From positions 505,896 to 569,895 of the forward strand of contig NZ_MDCO01000001.1 in NCBI RefSeq assembly GCF_001746205.1: a stretch of DNA of 64,000 nucleotides, written 5' to 3'. The notes under the pieces are model-generated. The model was not told where the DNA came from and did not search any database. It saw only the letters and a program-made list of their open reading frames with translations. Position 1 is the stretch's first letter. Every line of letters begins with the position of its first letter. Below, piece by piece: positions 9,433-17,772 of the stretch. The DNA is from Brachyspira hampsonii. GTDB taxonomy: Bacteria > Spirochaetota > Brachyspiria > Brachyspirales > Brachyspiraceae. The position numbers and the translations under genes were made by a program.

Positions 9433-9456
9433 TTATGTTAATATAGTTATGTTAAT
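9433..9456. promoter_or_regulatory. Paired TTATGTTAAT boxes, 14-bp period, upstream of flaB
   Basis: TTATGTTAAT occurs at 9433-9442 and again at 9447-9456. The same pair, with the same 14-bp period and one mismatch, occurs at 23867/23881 before ftsZ. A shared regulator is possible but unproven, and the boxes are AT-rich enough for chance to matter. Confidence 0.35.
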
Positions 9457-9499
9457 ATTTTACGAGTTAAAATTTAATTTATTACATATATATTATATT

Positions 9500-9930
9500 T
9501 AACGCACGCAGAGTATAATCCTATAATTAAATGAATTTTACTTCTTAATTTATCATTTAACTACTATTTATTTATCGTGCGGTTAATAAAATTCTCATAT
9601 TTAATAAAAACTTGGGTGGGTGCTATAATTTCTAATGAAGCTAAGAAATATGTGAAAGCCATTATTACAAATTGCAGCATTAAGTATAAAAGGGTGGGGT
9701 ATGTAAATAGGTTTTAAATCTATTCTAATTTCCCGCCCTTTAGATTTTTTATTTATTTAGAAATTTTTGATTAAATTTTTTTAATGTTTTATCAAGAAAT
9801 TATAGATGCCCGCCCTAGATTTTTTTTAATTTTAGAATCTAATTTACGCACGGTTAGCAAAATTTAAAATATAATAGAAATTAGAATTTATGATTAACAT
9901 ATATTTATAACTTTTCTCTGCGTGCGGTGC
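9500..9930. repeat. Modular GC-punctuated repeat array, copy B
   Basis: Fills most of the gap between flaB and the ankyrin gene. In order it holds: AACGCACGCAGAG (9500), CGTGCGGTTAATAAAATT (about 9574), ACTTGGGTGGGTGC (9610), AGGGTGGGGTATGTAAATAG (9691-9710), CCCGCCCTTTAG (9732), GCCCGCCCTAG (9808), ACGCACGGTTAGC (9846-9858) and CTCTGCGTGCGG (9916-9927). The G-rich and C-rich blocks are inverted with respect to each other, so a nested hairpin is possible. The last roughly 220 bases are repeated directly behind the ankyrin gene at 12209-12440. I see no coding sequence in it. Confidence 0.85.
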
Positions 9931-10049
9931 GGAAATTATTAATTTAATTAAAACTTGCTTTTAGTGTGCTTAAGAACATATCTTAATTTTAGATTGATTA
10001 ACTATATAATTTTTGATATACTTCACTAAATAAAAAATATTAGAGGTTT

Positions 10050-12188
10050 ATGATGTTTACAAATAAAGAAAAAGTTGAATTTTTCAATGCTGTAGAAGAA
10101 GGCAATATTCAGCATATAAAATATTTATTAAACAAAAATAATTATATAAATATAAATATTTTTGGAATAGCAAAAATACTAATTGAAAATAAAAATAATA
10201 AAAATGCTGCTTCAGAAAAAGATGTTGAAATTGACTTTAAGAATAAAGACGGATATACTCCTTTAATGATTGCTTCTTACAAAGGAAATGCTGATATAGT
10301 AAAACTTTTATTGGAGTGTAATGCTTCTGTAGATATGACTAACAATTATAATTATACTGCTTTGATATATGCATGTATTTATGGTAATGCAGATGTAGTT
10401 AAAATTCTTCTTGAACACAAAGCTGATATGTATATAGAGACTACATTAGAAAATAATTATTTAACTGCATTGATGATAGCTTGCAGCGGAAATCATGCTG
10501 AAATAGTGAGAATATTACTTGAAAACGGCTATGATCCTAATTATAAAAATCAAAAAGGAGAAACGGCATTAATATATTATGCCTTAATGGAAAATAATAA
10601 AGCTAGTAGAGAAATAATAAAAATATTATTAGAGTATGGAGCAGATATAAACGCAAAGGATAATAGAGGTTTTACAGCATTAATATGGACTTCTTATGCT
10701 GGAAAAACTGATTTTGTAAGAGCTTTATTAGAGAATAATGCTGATACAGAAATAAAAAATAATGATGAAGAAAATACCGCCTTAATATATGCATGTGAAA
10801 GTATAAATATTGATATGGTTAAAGCTTTACTTGAATATAATGCAAGTCCGAATGTACAAGATAAATGGGGCAGAACTCCTTTGATAATTGCATGTGATTA
10901 TCGTTCTTATGATATAGCAAAAATATTGTTAGAGCATAATGCTGATATTAATTTATCAGATCATAGAAAAGAAACTCCTCTGATGTATAGCGTAAATGGA
11001 CATAATATAGAGATTGCTGAGCTTCTTTTGAAATATAATCCTGATTTGACATTAAAAAATAACTATGAAAAAACTGCATTAGATATAGCATATAATAAAA
11101 ATCTTTATCAAGAGAAAATGGTAAAATTAATACTAGATGCTTCATCTAAAGAAATAAAATTTTTATATGCAGTTATTGAAAATAAAATAGATGATGTTTT
11201 GAAATATATTTCTGAAGGAGTTGATATTAATAATGCTGTATACGGGGAATACGGATTTAATGCATTACTTTTAGCTTCACGCAGTCATTATAAAGAAATA
11301 ATAAAAATATTACTAGAACATAATGCTGATGTTAATTTTAGAAATTATTTAAATAATACAGCTTTAGAATATATTTCTAATAATGACAATGATTTTGATA
11401 TAGCAGAAGAGTTTATAAAAAGAGGAGCAGATGTAAATGCTATGGATAATGACGGCATTACTCCTTTAATGTGTGCTGCTTCTTATAATGCTAAAAAAAT
11501 ATTAAACTTATTAATAGCAAGTAATGCTGATATTAATATTCAAACTAAATTAGGTTCTAGTGCTTTAATTCTTGCTGCTGTGTATAATCATATTAATATA
11601 GTAAAAATTTTAATAGAAAATAAAGCTGATGTATTTGCGAGAGATGCTTATGGAAGAAGAGCATTATATTATGCGAGTAAAAATGAAAATTATGATATGT
11701 TTAACATTTTTAAAAGTTATCATGATAAAGAATATAAGAGAAACTCCAAATTTCTTAATAGTGTTTCATATGGAGAAACTGAAAAAGTATCAAAATATAT
11801 ATCAAAAGGAATAGATGTTAACTTTCAAGATGATTATGGATATACAGCTTTAACTCTTGTTGAAAATATAGAAATTGCAAAAATGCTATTAGATAATAAT
11901 GCAGATATTAATAAAATAGGAAAAGATGGATATACTCCTCTAATGGTTGCTATTAAGAAGGAACATGTAGAACTTACAGAGTTTTTTATAAAAAATAATG
12001 CTGATATTAACATAACAGACCATTTTAAAAATACGGCATTAGTTATAGCAGCTCAAAAGAAAAATGCTTACATATTTGAACTTTTACTAAAAAATGGGGC
12101 TGATTTATCTATTAATAATGAATATATAAAGTCGTTAATAATCTTCGATGATGAAATAAAAAGCATATTAGAAAAATACAGCAAGTGA
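10050..12188 (+). CDS. Large ankyrin-repeat protein
   Basis: A 712-residue protein made almost entirely of about 18-20 ankyrin repeats of roughly 33 residues. Typical units read NKDGYTPLMIASYKGNADIV, followed by KLLLECNASVDM. Signature turns such as GxTALxxA and NADIN recur throughout; the repeats around residues 360-375 and 565-590 are more degenerate and may mark two caps or a former fusion point. No signal peptide or membrane segment is seen, so a cytosolic scaffold role is likely; partners are unknown. The ATG has AGAGG a few bases upstream. Direct copies of a repeat array flank the gene on both sides, suggesting that it moves or recombines as a cassette. Confidence 0.95.
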   Translation: MMFTNKEKVEFFNAVEEGNIQHIKYLLNKNNYININIFGIAKILIENKNNKNAASEKDVEIDFKNKDGYTPLMIASYKGNADIVKLLLECNASVDMTNNYNYTALIYACIYGNADVVKILLEHKADMYIETTLENNYLTALMIACSGNHAEIVRILLENGYDPNYKNQKGETALIYYALMENNKASREIIKILLEYGADINAKDNRGFTALIWTSYAGKTDFVRALLENNADTEIKNNDEENTALIYACESINIDMVKALLEYNASPNVQDKWGRTPLIIACDYRSYDIAKILLEHNADINLSDHRKETPLMYSVNGHNIEIAELLLKYNPDLTLKNNYEKTALDIAYNKNLYQEKMVKLILDASSKEIKFLYAVIENKIDDVLKYISEGVDINNAVYGEYGFNALLLASRSHYKEIIKILLEHNADVNFRNYLNNTALEYISNNDNDFDIAEEFIKRGADVNAMDNDGITPLMCAASYNAKKILNLLIASNADINIQTKLGSSALILAAVYNHINIVKILIENKADVFARDAYGRRALYYASKNENYDMFNIFKSYHDKEYKRNSKFLNSVSYGETEKVSKYISKGIDVNFQDDYGYTALTLVENIEIAKMLLDNNADINKIGKDGYTPLMVAIKKEHVELTEFFIKNNADINITDHFKNTALVIAAQKKNAYIFELLLKNGADLSINNEYIKSLIIFDDEIKSILEKYSK

Positions 12189-12204
12189 TTTTTTACTTTT
12201 TATA

Positions 12205-12632
12205 ATTGCCCGCCCTTTAGATTTTTTACTTATTTTTAATATTTTGCTTAATATTTTCTTAATGCTTTACTTGGAAGTTATAGAAGCCAGCCCTAGATTT
12301 TTTTAAATTTAAAAATTTTCTACACGCACGGTTAGCAAAATTTCAAATATAATAAAAATTAGAATTTATAATTAATATATATTTATAACTTTGCTCTGCG
12401 TGCGTTATGGAAGTTATGAATTTAAATAAAACTTGGGTGGGTGTGCCATTTATAAATTGATTTTTAAAAAATAATATGCTATTAAAATCAGAAAAAATTT
12501 TTAAATTTATGGGGTGTGTAAATAAATTTTTAATCTATTTTCATTCCCCGCCCTTTAGATTTTTTACTTATTTTTAATATTTTGCTTAATATTTTCTTAA
12601 TGCTTTATTTAGAAATTATAGAAGCCCGCCCA
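12205..12632. repeat. Modular GC-punctuated repeat array, copy C
   Basis: Starts 17 bases after the ankyrin stop. Order of blocks: CCCGCCCTTTAG (12209), a GCCAGCCCTAG variant (about 12286), ACGCACGGTTAGC (12324-12336), CTCTGCGTGCG (12394-12404), ACTTGGGTGGGTGTGCC (12431), GGGGTGTGTAAATAAA (12511), CCCGCCCTTTAG again (12544) and GCCCGCCC (12624-12631). The 85-88-base blocks 12209-12293 and 12544-12631 are nearly identical to each other. The remainder of the gap (12633-12844) is AT-rich and I see nothing in it. Confidence 0.85.
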
Positions 12633-12844
12633 AATTTTATATATATTTATATCATTTTTCTCAATTACATATTTAAGTAATGAAATTTTATTATTTACAT
12701 TACATTTATATTTTATTATTATAATTTTGTATTATAAATTTGATTTTTTTATATTTTTTGACTATATTATGTTCTATAAAAAATAATTAGTTTTTAAAAA
12801 ATATCTAAATTTTTTTTAGTTTATTTTTATGCGGTTTATGTATT

Positions 12845-14736
12845 ATGAAAATAAATAATCTTTCCTTTAGAATACCTTTTATAATTTCAATTACTTTTAT
12901 ATTATGTATGTTTATTATAGTTCTTATAATTACAATAGTAAGTTCTAATTCTATAGAAGATACGGCGATAAAAGGTCTTAGAGTTGCAGCTAAGTCGTAT
13001 TCTGATATGATTGATTTATATTCTAAAGATCCCAATCTTTCAAGATATTTAGTCAATCCAACAGAAGAAAATAAATTGGCAGCGGAAGGATCATTAAAAG
13101 AATTTACTAGAGAGGTTTCAGATACACAGGTTTTTTATAATTATTCTCTTGTAAATTTTGATGCTAATATAATACTTGATTCTATAGGCGGAAAACTGCT
13201 TCATATAAACTATGGAAAAAATTCATCTGATTGGACTAGATTCAGAGACACAGGATATGATTTTGCTGGGAGAGATTTAATTCAGCCATCTTCAGCCAAT
13301 CCGCTTAATGCTATATGTGTTATATGGAAAGGCGTTAAAGATGAAAATGGAAAAGTTGTAGGCGTTTTGAATAGTTCTATTAATTGGATGAAGTTTATAT
13401 CAGATTATATTACTCCAAGTCAATTGGAAGAACAGGTTCCATAATCATTATAGATAAGAATAAAAACATAATAGCACATAATGATACAAATAAACTCTAT
13501 ATATATGAAAGTAATATAATAGGTGCATCTGCTTATGAGAGAAAGGCTGAAACTATAAGAGAAAGAGAGGATAAATTTTTTCAATATGTTTTAGATAATA
13601 AGGAGGGTATTTTGGAATATGTAGATGATAGTAATGTATCAGAAATATCTTTATTTAATCCTATAAATAATACTCCTTGGTATCTTATAGTAAGCTACAG
13701 TCAAGATGAAATTTACGGAGATAAGAACAAACTTACCAAAATAGTTATAATTATAGCAATAGTTATGTCTGTTATAATTTGTTTTATTGGTAGATTGATA
13801 GCGAGATCTATAATTTTACCTTTAAATATGGTTGTAGATGAACCTGATAATATATCTAATGGTCATATAGCTAATAATAATAATATTTCATGCAGTACTC
13901 GAAAAGATGAAATAGGCGTACTTATGTGCAGCTTTTATAATATGAAATTAGCATTAATGAATGCAGTTAATACTGCCAATAGTATTGCTGCAGATACGAA
14001 GAATAAAGCTGGAGAGATATCATCAAAGAATAATAAGCTGCATGCCGAAACAGAAAATAATTCTTATAAAATGCAGGAAACTTCAAACATAACTAATAAT
14101 ATAGGGAATTCTGTATTAGAAACTACTAATTATGCTAATGAACTTATTGATATAATGAAAGATGCTAATAATTCCATAGATATGGCTGACAGCAGTATTT
14201 CTGAAGCTGCAGATAATGCTAATTCAGTAAGTGAAGCTAGTAATAAAATAAAAGATATTACAAAGGTTATAGAAAATATAGCTTTTCAAACAAACATATT
14301 AGCTTTGAATGCCTCTGTTGAAGCAGCAAGGGCTGGTGAAAATGGAAGAGGTTTTTCAGTTGTAGCAAATGAAGTTAGAAATTTAGCCCAAAGTACATCA
14401 GGTTCAGTTAAAGACATATCCTCTCTTATAGAGGAGAGCCAGAAGCGTATAGAATTAGCAGCTAAATCTACAAATCAATCTAAGGAATTATTCAATGATA
14501 TGAAAGGAAAGCTAGAAAAAGCCTATTCTTTACTTTCCAATTTCAGCAGTGCTTTAAAACTGCAGAAAGATGGTATAGATTCCATTAGTTCTCATATATT
14601 AAATATGGAAGATACTTCAAGAAGTAATACTGAATTAGCAGAAGATGTAAGTGAAATTTCTGAAGAATTAGAGGAATTATCTATAAAATTGGAAGAAGCT
14701 ATGTCATTTTTCAAAATCAGAGATGATGTTAAGTGA
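12845..14736 (+). pseudogene. Methyl-accepting chemotaxis protein, frameshifted
   Basis: Two overlapping reading frames (12845-13444 and 13384-14736) together encode one chemoreceptor of about 630 residues. The first has an N-terminal membrane segment (residues 11-34) and the start of a periplasmic dCache-like sensor, and stops after SQLEEQVP. The second continues the sensor in the -1 frame ([17 protein letters not shown]), then a second membrane segment, a poor HAMP region and a full signalling hairpin with [20 protein letters not shown]. The break lies near 13420-13440 and is consistent with one lost base. No slippery heptamer is obvious, so I prefer a mutation or base-call error to programmed frameshifting. 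The HAMP part ([12 protein letters not shown]) departs from consensus, which suggests decay. Confidence 0.85.
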
Positions 14737-14804
14737 GAAAATATATAAAAATATAGTTTTTAATATCAAATTTTGTTGAAATTTATATATAATTAATAGC
14801 TTGT

Positions 14805-14847
14805 AAATCATAATTTTACTTGAAAAAATTATGATTTGTGATACAAT
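14805..14847 (+). promoter_or_regulatory. rnf promoter overlapped by a 13-bp inverted repeat
   Basis: TTGAAA (14820-14825) and TACAAT (14842-14847) are spaced by 16 bases, a good sigma-70 promoter 40 bases before rnfE. A perfect inverted repeat AAATCATAATTTT / AAAATTATGATTT (14805-14817 and 14825-14837) covers the -35 and the spacer. It could be an operator for a dimeric repressor or the end signal of the upstream receptor gene. Confidence 0.6.
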
Positions 14848-14886
14848 GTAGTAGTGTAATCTTAATTAAATCAAGGTTAAATTATT

Positions 14887-15546
14887 ATGAAAAATTCTCA
14901 GGTATTTATGGAAGGTGTTTGGAAAAATAATCCTACCTTCGTTCAGGTTCTTGGTATGTGTCCTAGTTTGGCAGTTACAAGCAGCGTAATGAATGCTATA
15001 GGTATGTCTGTAGCTACTATATTCGTTTTGGTTTGTTCTTCTGCTTTAATCTCTCTTATTAAGAAGATTTATGCTAATGAAGTTAGAATTATGGGATACA
15101 TAGTGGTTATAGCAGCTTTCGTTACTTTGACAGATATTGTTATGAAAGCTAAGTTTTATACATTATCTTTGGCATTAGGTCCGTATATTCCTCTTATAGT
15201 TGTAAACTGTATCATATTAGGAAGGGCAGAGGCTTTTGCTAATAAAAATGGAATTATACCTAGTATTTTTGATGCTTTAGGTAATGGTGTAGGTTTCTTT
15301 ATTGCTTTAACATTACTTGCTTCTATTAGAGAGATTTTAGGTAATGGTTCTTGGCTCGGATTTGATATAGTTGGTACTTTAAGAGGTTTCTTTGAGTCTG
15401 CTATGCCTTTTGCTTTGAATGCATATAATGAAATTACTACTCCTTGGGTTGTTATGATTATGGCTCCTGGTGCTTTCTTCACTTTAGGAACTTTAATTGC
15501 TATTAAAAGAGCTATAGATGCTAGAGGAGGAAAAGCTAATGGTTAA
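14887..15546 (+). CDS. rnfE: Electron transport complex subunit RnfE
   Basis: A 219-residue inner-membrane protein with about six membrane segments. It begins with the RnfE/NqrD pattern NNPTFVQVLGMCPSLAVTSS and contains LALGPYIPLIVVNCIILGRAEAFA, with the buried cysteines that carry an iron centre between RnfA and RnfE in this family. The Rnf complex couples electron flow between reduced ferredoxin and NAD to ion pumping. The gene is first in an rnfEAB run behind a good promoter. The usual partners rnfC, rnfD and rnfG are not next to it. Confidence 0.95.
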   Translation: MKNSQVFMEGVWKNNPTFVQVLGMCPSLAVTSSVMNAIGMSVATIFVLVCSSALISLIKKIYANEVRIMGYIVVIAAFVTLTDIVMKAKFYTLSLALGPYIPLIVVNCIILGRAEAFANKNGIIPSIFDALGNGVGFFIALTLLASIREILGNGSWLGFDIVGTLRGFFESAMPFALNAYNEITTPWVVMIMAPGAFFTLGTLIAIKRAIDARGGKANG

Positions 15547-16120
15547 TTTAATTTTATTATTTGTAGCAACTGTTTTAGTTAATAATTTCGTTTTAACTAA
15601 ATTTTTGGGAATATGTCCGTTTTTAGGAGTATCTAATAAGTTAGATTCAGCAGTTAGTATGGGTATTGCTGTTACTTTCGTATTAGTTCTAACGGCTGCT
15701 GTTAGTTGGATGATACAATATTATATATTAGTACCTTTCAAAATAGAATTTTTACAAACTATACTTTTCATTATAGTAATTGCCGCTTTGGTACAATTTG
15801 TAGAGATGGTTGTAAGAAAAACAAGCGAAAGTTTATATTTAGCTTTAGGTATATTTCTCCCTCTTATTACTACTAACTGTTGTGTATTAGGATTAGCTTT
15901 ATTCGGAGTTTTATATAAATATAATTTTATACAAAATATAGTATTCGCTTTAGGTGCAGGAGTTGGATTCACATTAGCTTTAGTTATAATGGCTAGTATA
16001 AGAGAGCGTTTAATGACTGCAGATATACCGGAAGCTTTCAAAGGTCCTGCTATGCCTTTTATCACAGCAGGTATACTTGCACTTATTTTCTATGGTTTCT
16101 CCGGAATAATAAAAATATGA
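15539..16120 (+). CDS. rnfA: Electron transport complex subunit RnfA
   Basis: A protein of about 193 residues with six membrane segments, homologous to RnfE in inverted topology. It begins MVNLILLFVATVLVNNFVLT and has the conserved KFLGICPFLGVS and ITTNCCVLG segments. The frame is open further upstream, but the ATG at 15539 is preceded by GAGGAGG at the right distance and matches the family N-terminus. It overlaps the rnfE stop by 8 bases, so translation is coupled. It forms the membrane core with RnfE. Confidence 0.95.
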   Translation: MVNLILLFVATVLVNNFVLTKFLGICPFLGVSNKLDSAVSMGIAVTFVLVLTAAVSWMIQYYILVPFKIEFLQTILFIIVIAALVQFVEMVVRKTSESLYLALGIFLPLITTNCCVLGLALFGVLYKYNFIQNIVFALGAGVGFTLALVIMASIRERLMTADIPEAFKGPAMPFITAGILALIFYGFSGIIKI

Positions 16121-16158
16121 TTTTTGAGTGTTAGAAGTATTTTATAAGGATAATAAAA

Positions 16159-17001
16159 ATGATGACATCTGTTTTAGTAGCTTCAATATCTTCAGGCGTA
16201 ATTGCTTTGATATTGGCTGTTTTATTAATATTTTCTTCAAAAATTTTCAGAGTTGAAGTTGATGAGAGAGTAACAGAACTTACAGCAAAACTTCCTGGTG
16301 CTAACTGCGGAGGATGCGGCTTCCCTGGTTGTGCTCAATTTGCTAAGGCTTTAGTTGATGATAAGGCTCCTGTAGACGGCTGTTCTGTAGGCGGTGCTGA
16401 TACTGCTGCAATGGTAGCTGATTTTTTAGGTAAAGTTGCTCCTCCTCAAAAAGAGAGAACAAGAGCATATATTTTCTGTCATGGACATAATGGCATAGCT
16501 AAGACTAATAAAGTTTACACTGGTGCTGAAACTTGTGTATCTGCTGTTATGGCGGGAGGAAATAAAGAATGTTCTTATGGCTGTGTTGGTTTTTATGATT
16601 GTATGAACGTTTGCGAATTCGGGGCAATTATCAGAGACGAAGAAACAGGAATGCCTGTTATCGTTGAAGATAAATGTGTTTCATGCAATGCTTGTGTTAA
16701 AGCTTGTCCTCAGAAACTTATTGAGATTCACCCTGTTTCTCAAGATATACATGTTTATTGTAAATCCAAAGATAAAGGGCCTATAGCTAAGAAAGCTTGC
16801 GATAGAGCATGTATAGGCTGTAATATATGTGTTAAAAATACAAAAGAAGGCGGTATGAAAGTTGACAATTATCTTGCTATAGTTAATTATGATGATTATG
16901 TTGTTACAAATGATAGTATAGCTAAATGTCCTACTAAAGCTATTACTGATGAAAGAGTAAATTCAGTAAAAAGCCTTCCTGTACCTTTAAAAAAAGCATA
17001 A
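16159..17001 (+). CDS. rnfB: Electron transport complex iron-sulfur subunit RnfB
   Basis: A 280-residue ferredoxin-like subunit. One N-terminal membrane helix (about residues 8-27) is followed by the RnfB 4Fe-4S cluster motif GANCGGCGFPGCAQFA near residue 50. Several further cysteine motifs follow: CSYGCVGFYDC, a ferredoxin motif CVSCNACVKACP near residue 175, and CDRACIGCNICVK near 215. The protein carries electrons from ferredoxin into the membrane core. Two adjacent ATGs (16159, 16162) follow an AAGGAT site. The gene closes the rnfEAB run and is followed by a bidirectional terminator. Confidence 0.95.
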   Translation: MMTSVLVASISSGVIALILAVLLIFSSKIFRVEVDERVTELTAKLPGANCGGCGFPGCAQFAKALVDDKAPVDGCSVGGADTAAMVADFLGKVAPPQKERTRAYIFCHGHNGIAKTNKVYTGAETCVSAVMAGGNKECSYGCVGFYDCMNVCEFGAIIRDEETGMPVIVEDKCVSCNACVKACPQKLIEIHPVSQDIHVYCKSKDKGPIAKKACDRACIGCNICVKNTKEGGMKVDNYLAIVNYDDYVVTNDSIAKCPTKAITDERVNSVKSLPVPLKKA

Positions 17002-17016
17002 AATTAAAAATTATGA

Positions 17017-17056
17017 AACAAGGTTGATAATTAATAATTATCTTCCTTGTTTTTTA
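17017..17056. terminator. Bidirectional terminator between rnfB and the GNAT gene
   Basis: AACAAGG (17017-17023) pairs with CCTTGTT (17045-17051), enclosing a further GATAAT/ATTATC stem, with a T run after it. It lies between convergent genes. Confidence 0.75.
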
Positions 17057-17058
17057 TT

Positions 17059-17541
17059 TTATAAATCTATATAATAAAGAACAATATCTTCATATTCATT
17101 ATTTTTATTCATATATCCTTTTTTAACTATCCCTATTTTATTGAACCCTATTTTTTCATATAATTTATTTGCATTGATATTTGATATTACAACAGCATTA
17201 AATTGAAGTATTTTATATCCTAATTTCTTGCCTTGTTCCATAGAATCTCTTACTAATGCTTCTCCTATTCCTTTTCCTCTTGACTCCTTACTTACAGCAT
17301 AAGAGGCATTAGATATATGTCCGCATCTTCCTATATTATTCGGATGAAGTATATACACACCAAAAACTTTATCATTATCTATAGCTACACCTGTATAGTC
17401 TTGAGAGCTAAAATATTTATTAGCTTCTTCTTCATTAGTTAATGTTTCTATTTGAGGAAAATATATTCCTTCTTTTATAGTGTCATTCCATATTTTTATA
17501 ATTTCTTTAATATATTTTATATTGTATTTGATTATTTTCAT
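17059..17541 (-). CDS. GNAT-family N-acetyltransferase
   Basis: A 160-residue single-domain acetyltransferase. The acetyl-CoA site is clear: YAVSKESRGKGIGEALVRDS (residues about 82-101) has the R/Q-x-x-G-x-G/A loop, and NANKLYEKIGFNKIG is the C-terminal GNAT motif B. The N-terminal part (IWNDTIKEGIYFP) resembles the phosphinothricin acetyltransferase-like subgroup. The acceptor could be a small amine or a protein N-terminus; it cannot be assigned. It is a single gene, convergent with rnfB. Confidence 0.88.
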   Translation of the reverse strand: MKIIKYNIKYIKEIIKIWNDTIKEGIYFPQIETLTNEEEANKYFSSQDYTGVAIDNDKVFGVYILHPNNIGRCGHISNASYAVSKESRGKGIGEALVRDSMEQGKKLGYKILQFNAVVISNINANKLYEKIGFNKIGIVKKGYMNKNNEYEDIVLYYIDL

Positions 17542-17625
17542 TTTTGATTCCTTTTAGTAATATTGAATTATTATACATTATTATATATTAATTAAAATAT
17601 TATTATTTAATGTTAACTTTCAATA

Positions 17626-17654
17626 TTGACATAAAATTATAATATGACTATAAT
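17626..17654 (+). promoter_or_regulatory. Near-perfect sigma-70 promoter for the MATE gene
   Basis: TTGACA (17626-17631), a 17-base spacer and TATAAT (17649-17654). The MATE start lies about 110 bases beyond the expected transcript start, leaving a sizeable leader in which I see no clear structure. Confidence 0.8.
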
Positions 17655-17772
17655 ATATTTAGTCAAAAAACACACTATTAATAATTTGTTATTTATTTTT
17701 TATGTCTTAATAATCTTCTTTAGTATATGTTTTTATAGTTTTTATATATTTTCTTTTTTTAAGGAATAATAA

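Noticed and set aside
10050-12188. A secreted ankyrin effector
   Set aside because: No signal peptide or secretion signal is visible; the cytosol is the safer assumption.
13400-13445. Programmed -1 frameshifting in the chemoreceptor
   Set aside because: No slippery heptamer and no clear downstream structure is visible; a mutation or base-call error is simpler.
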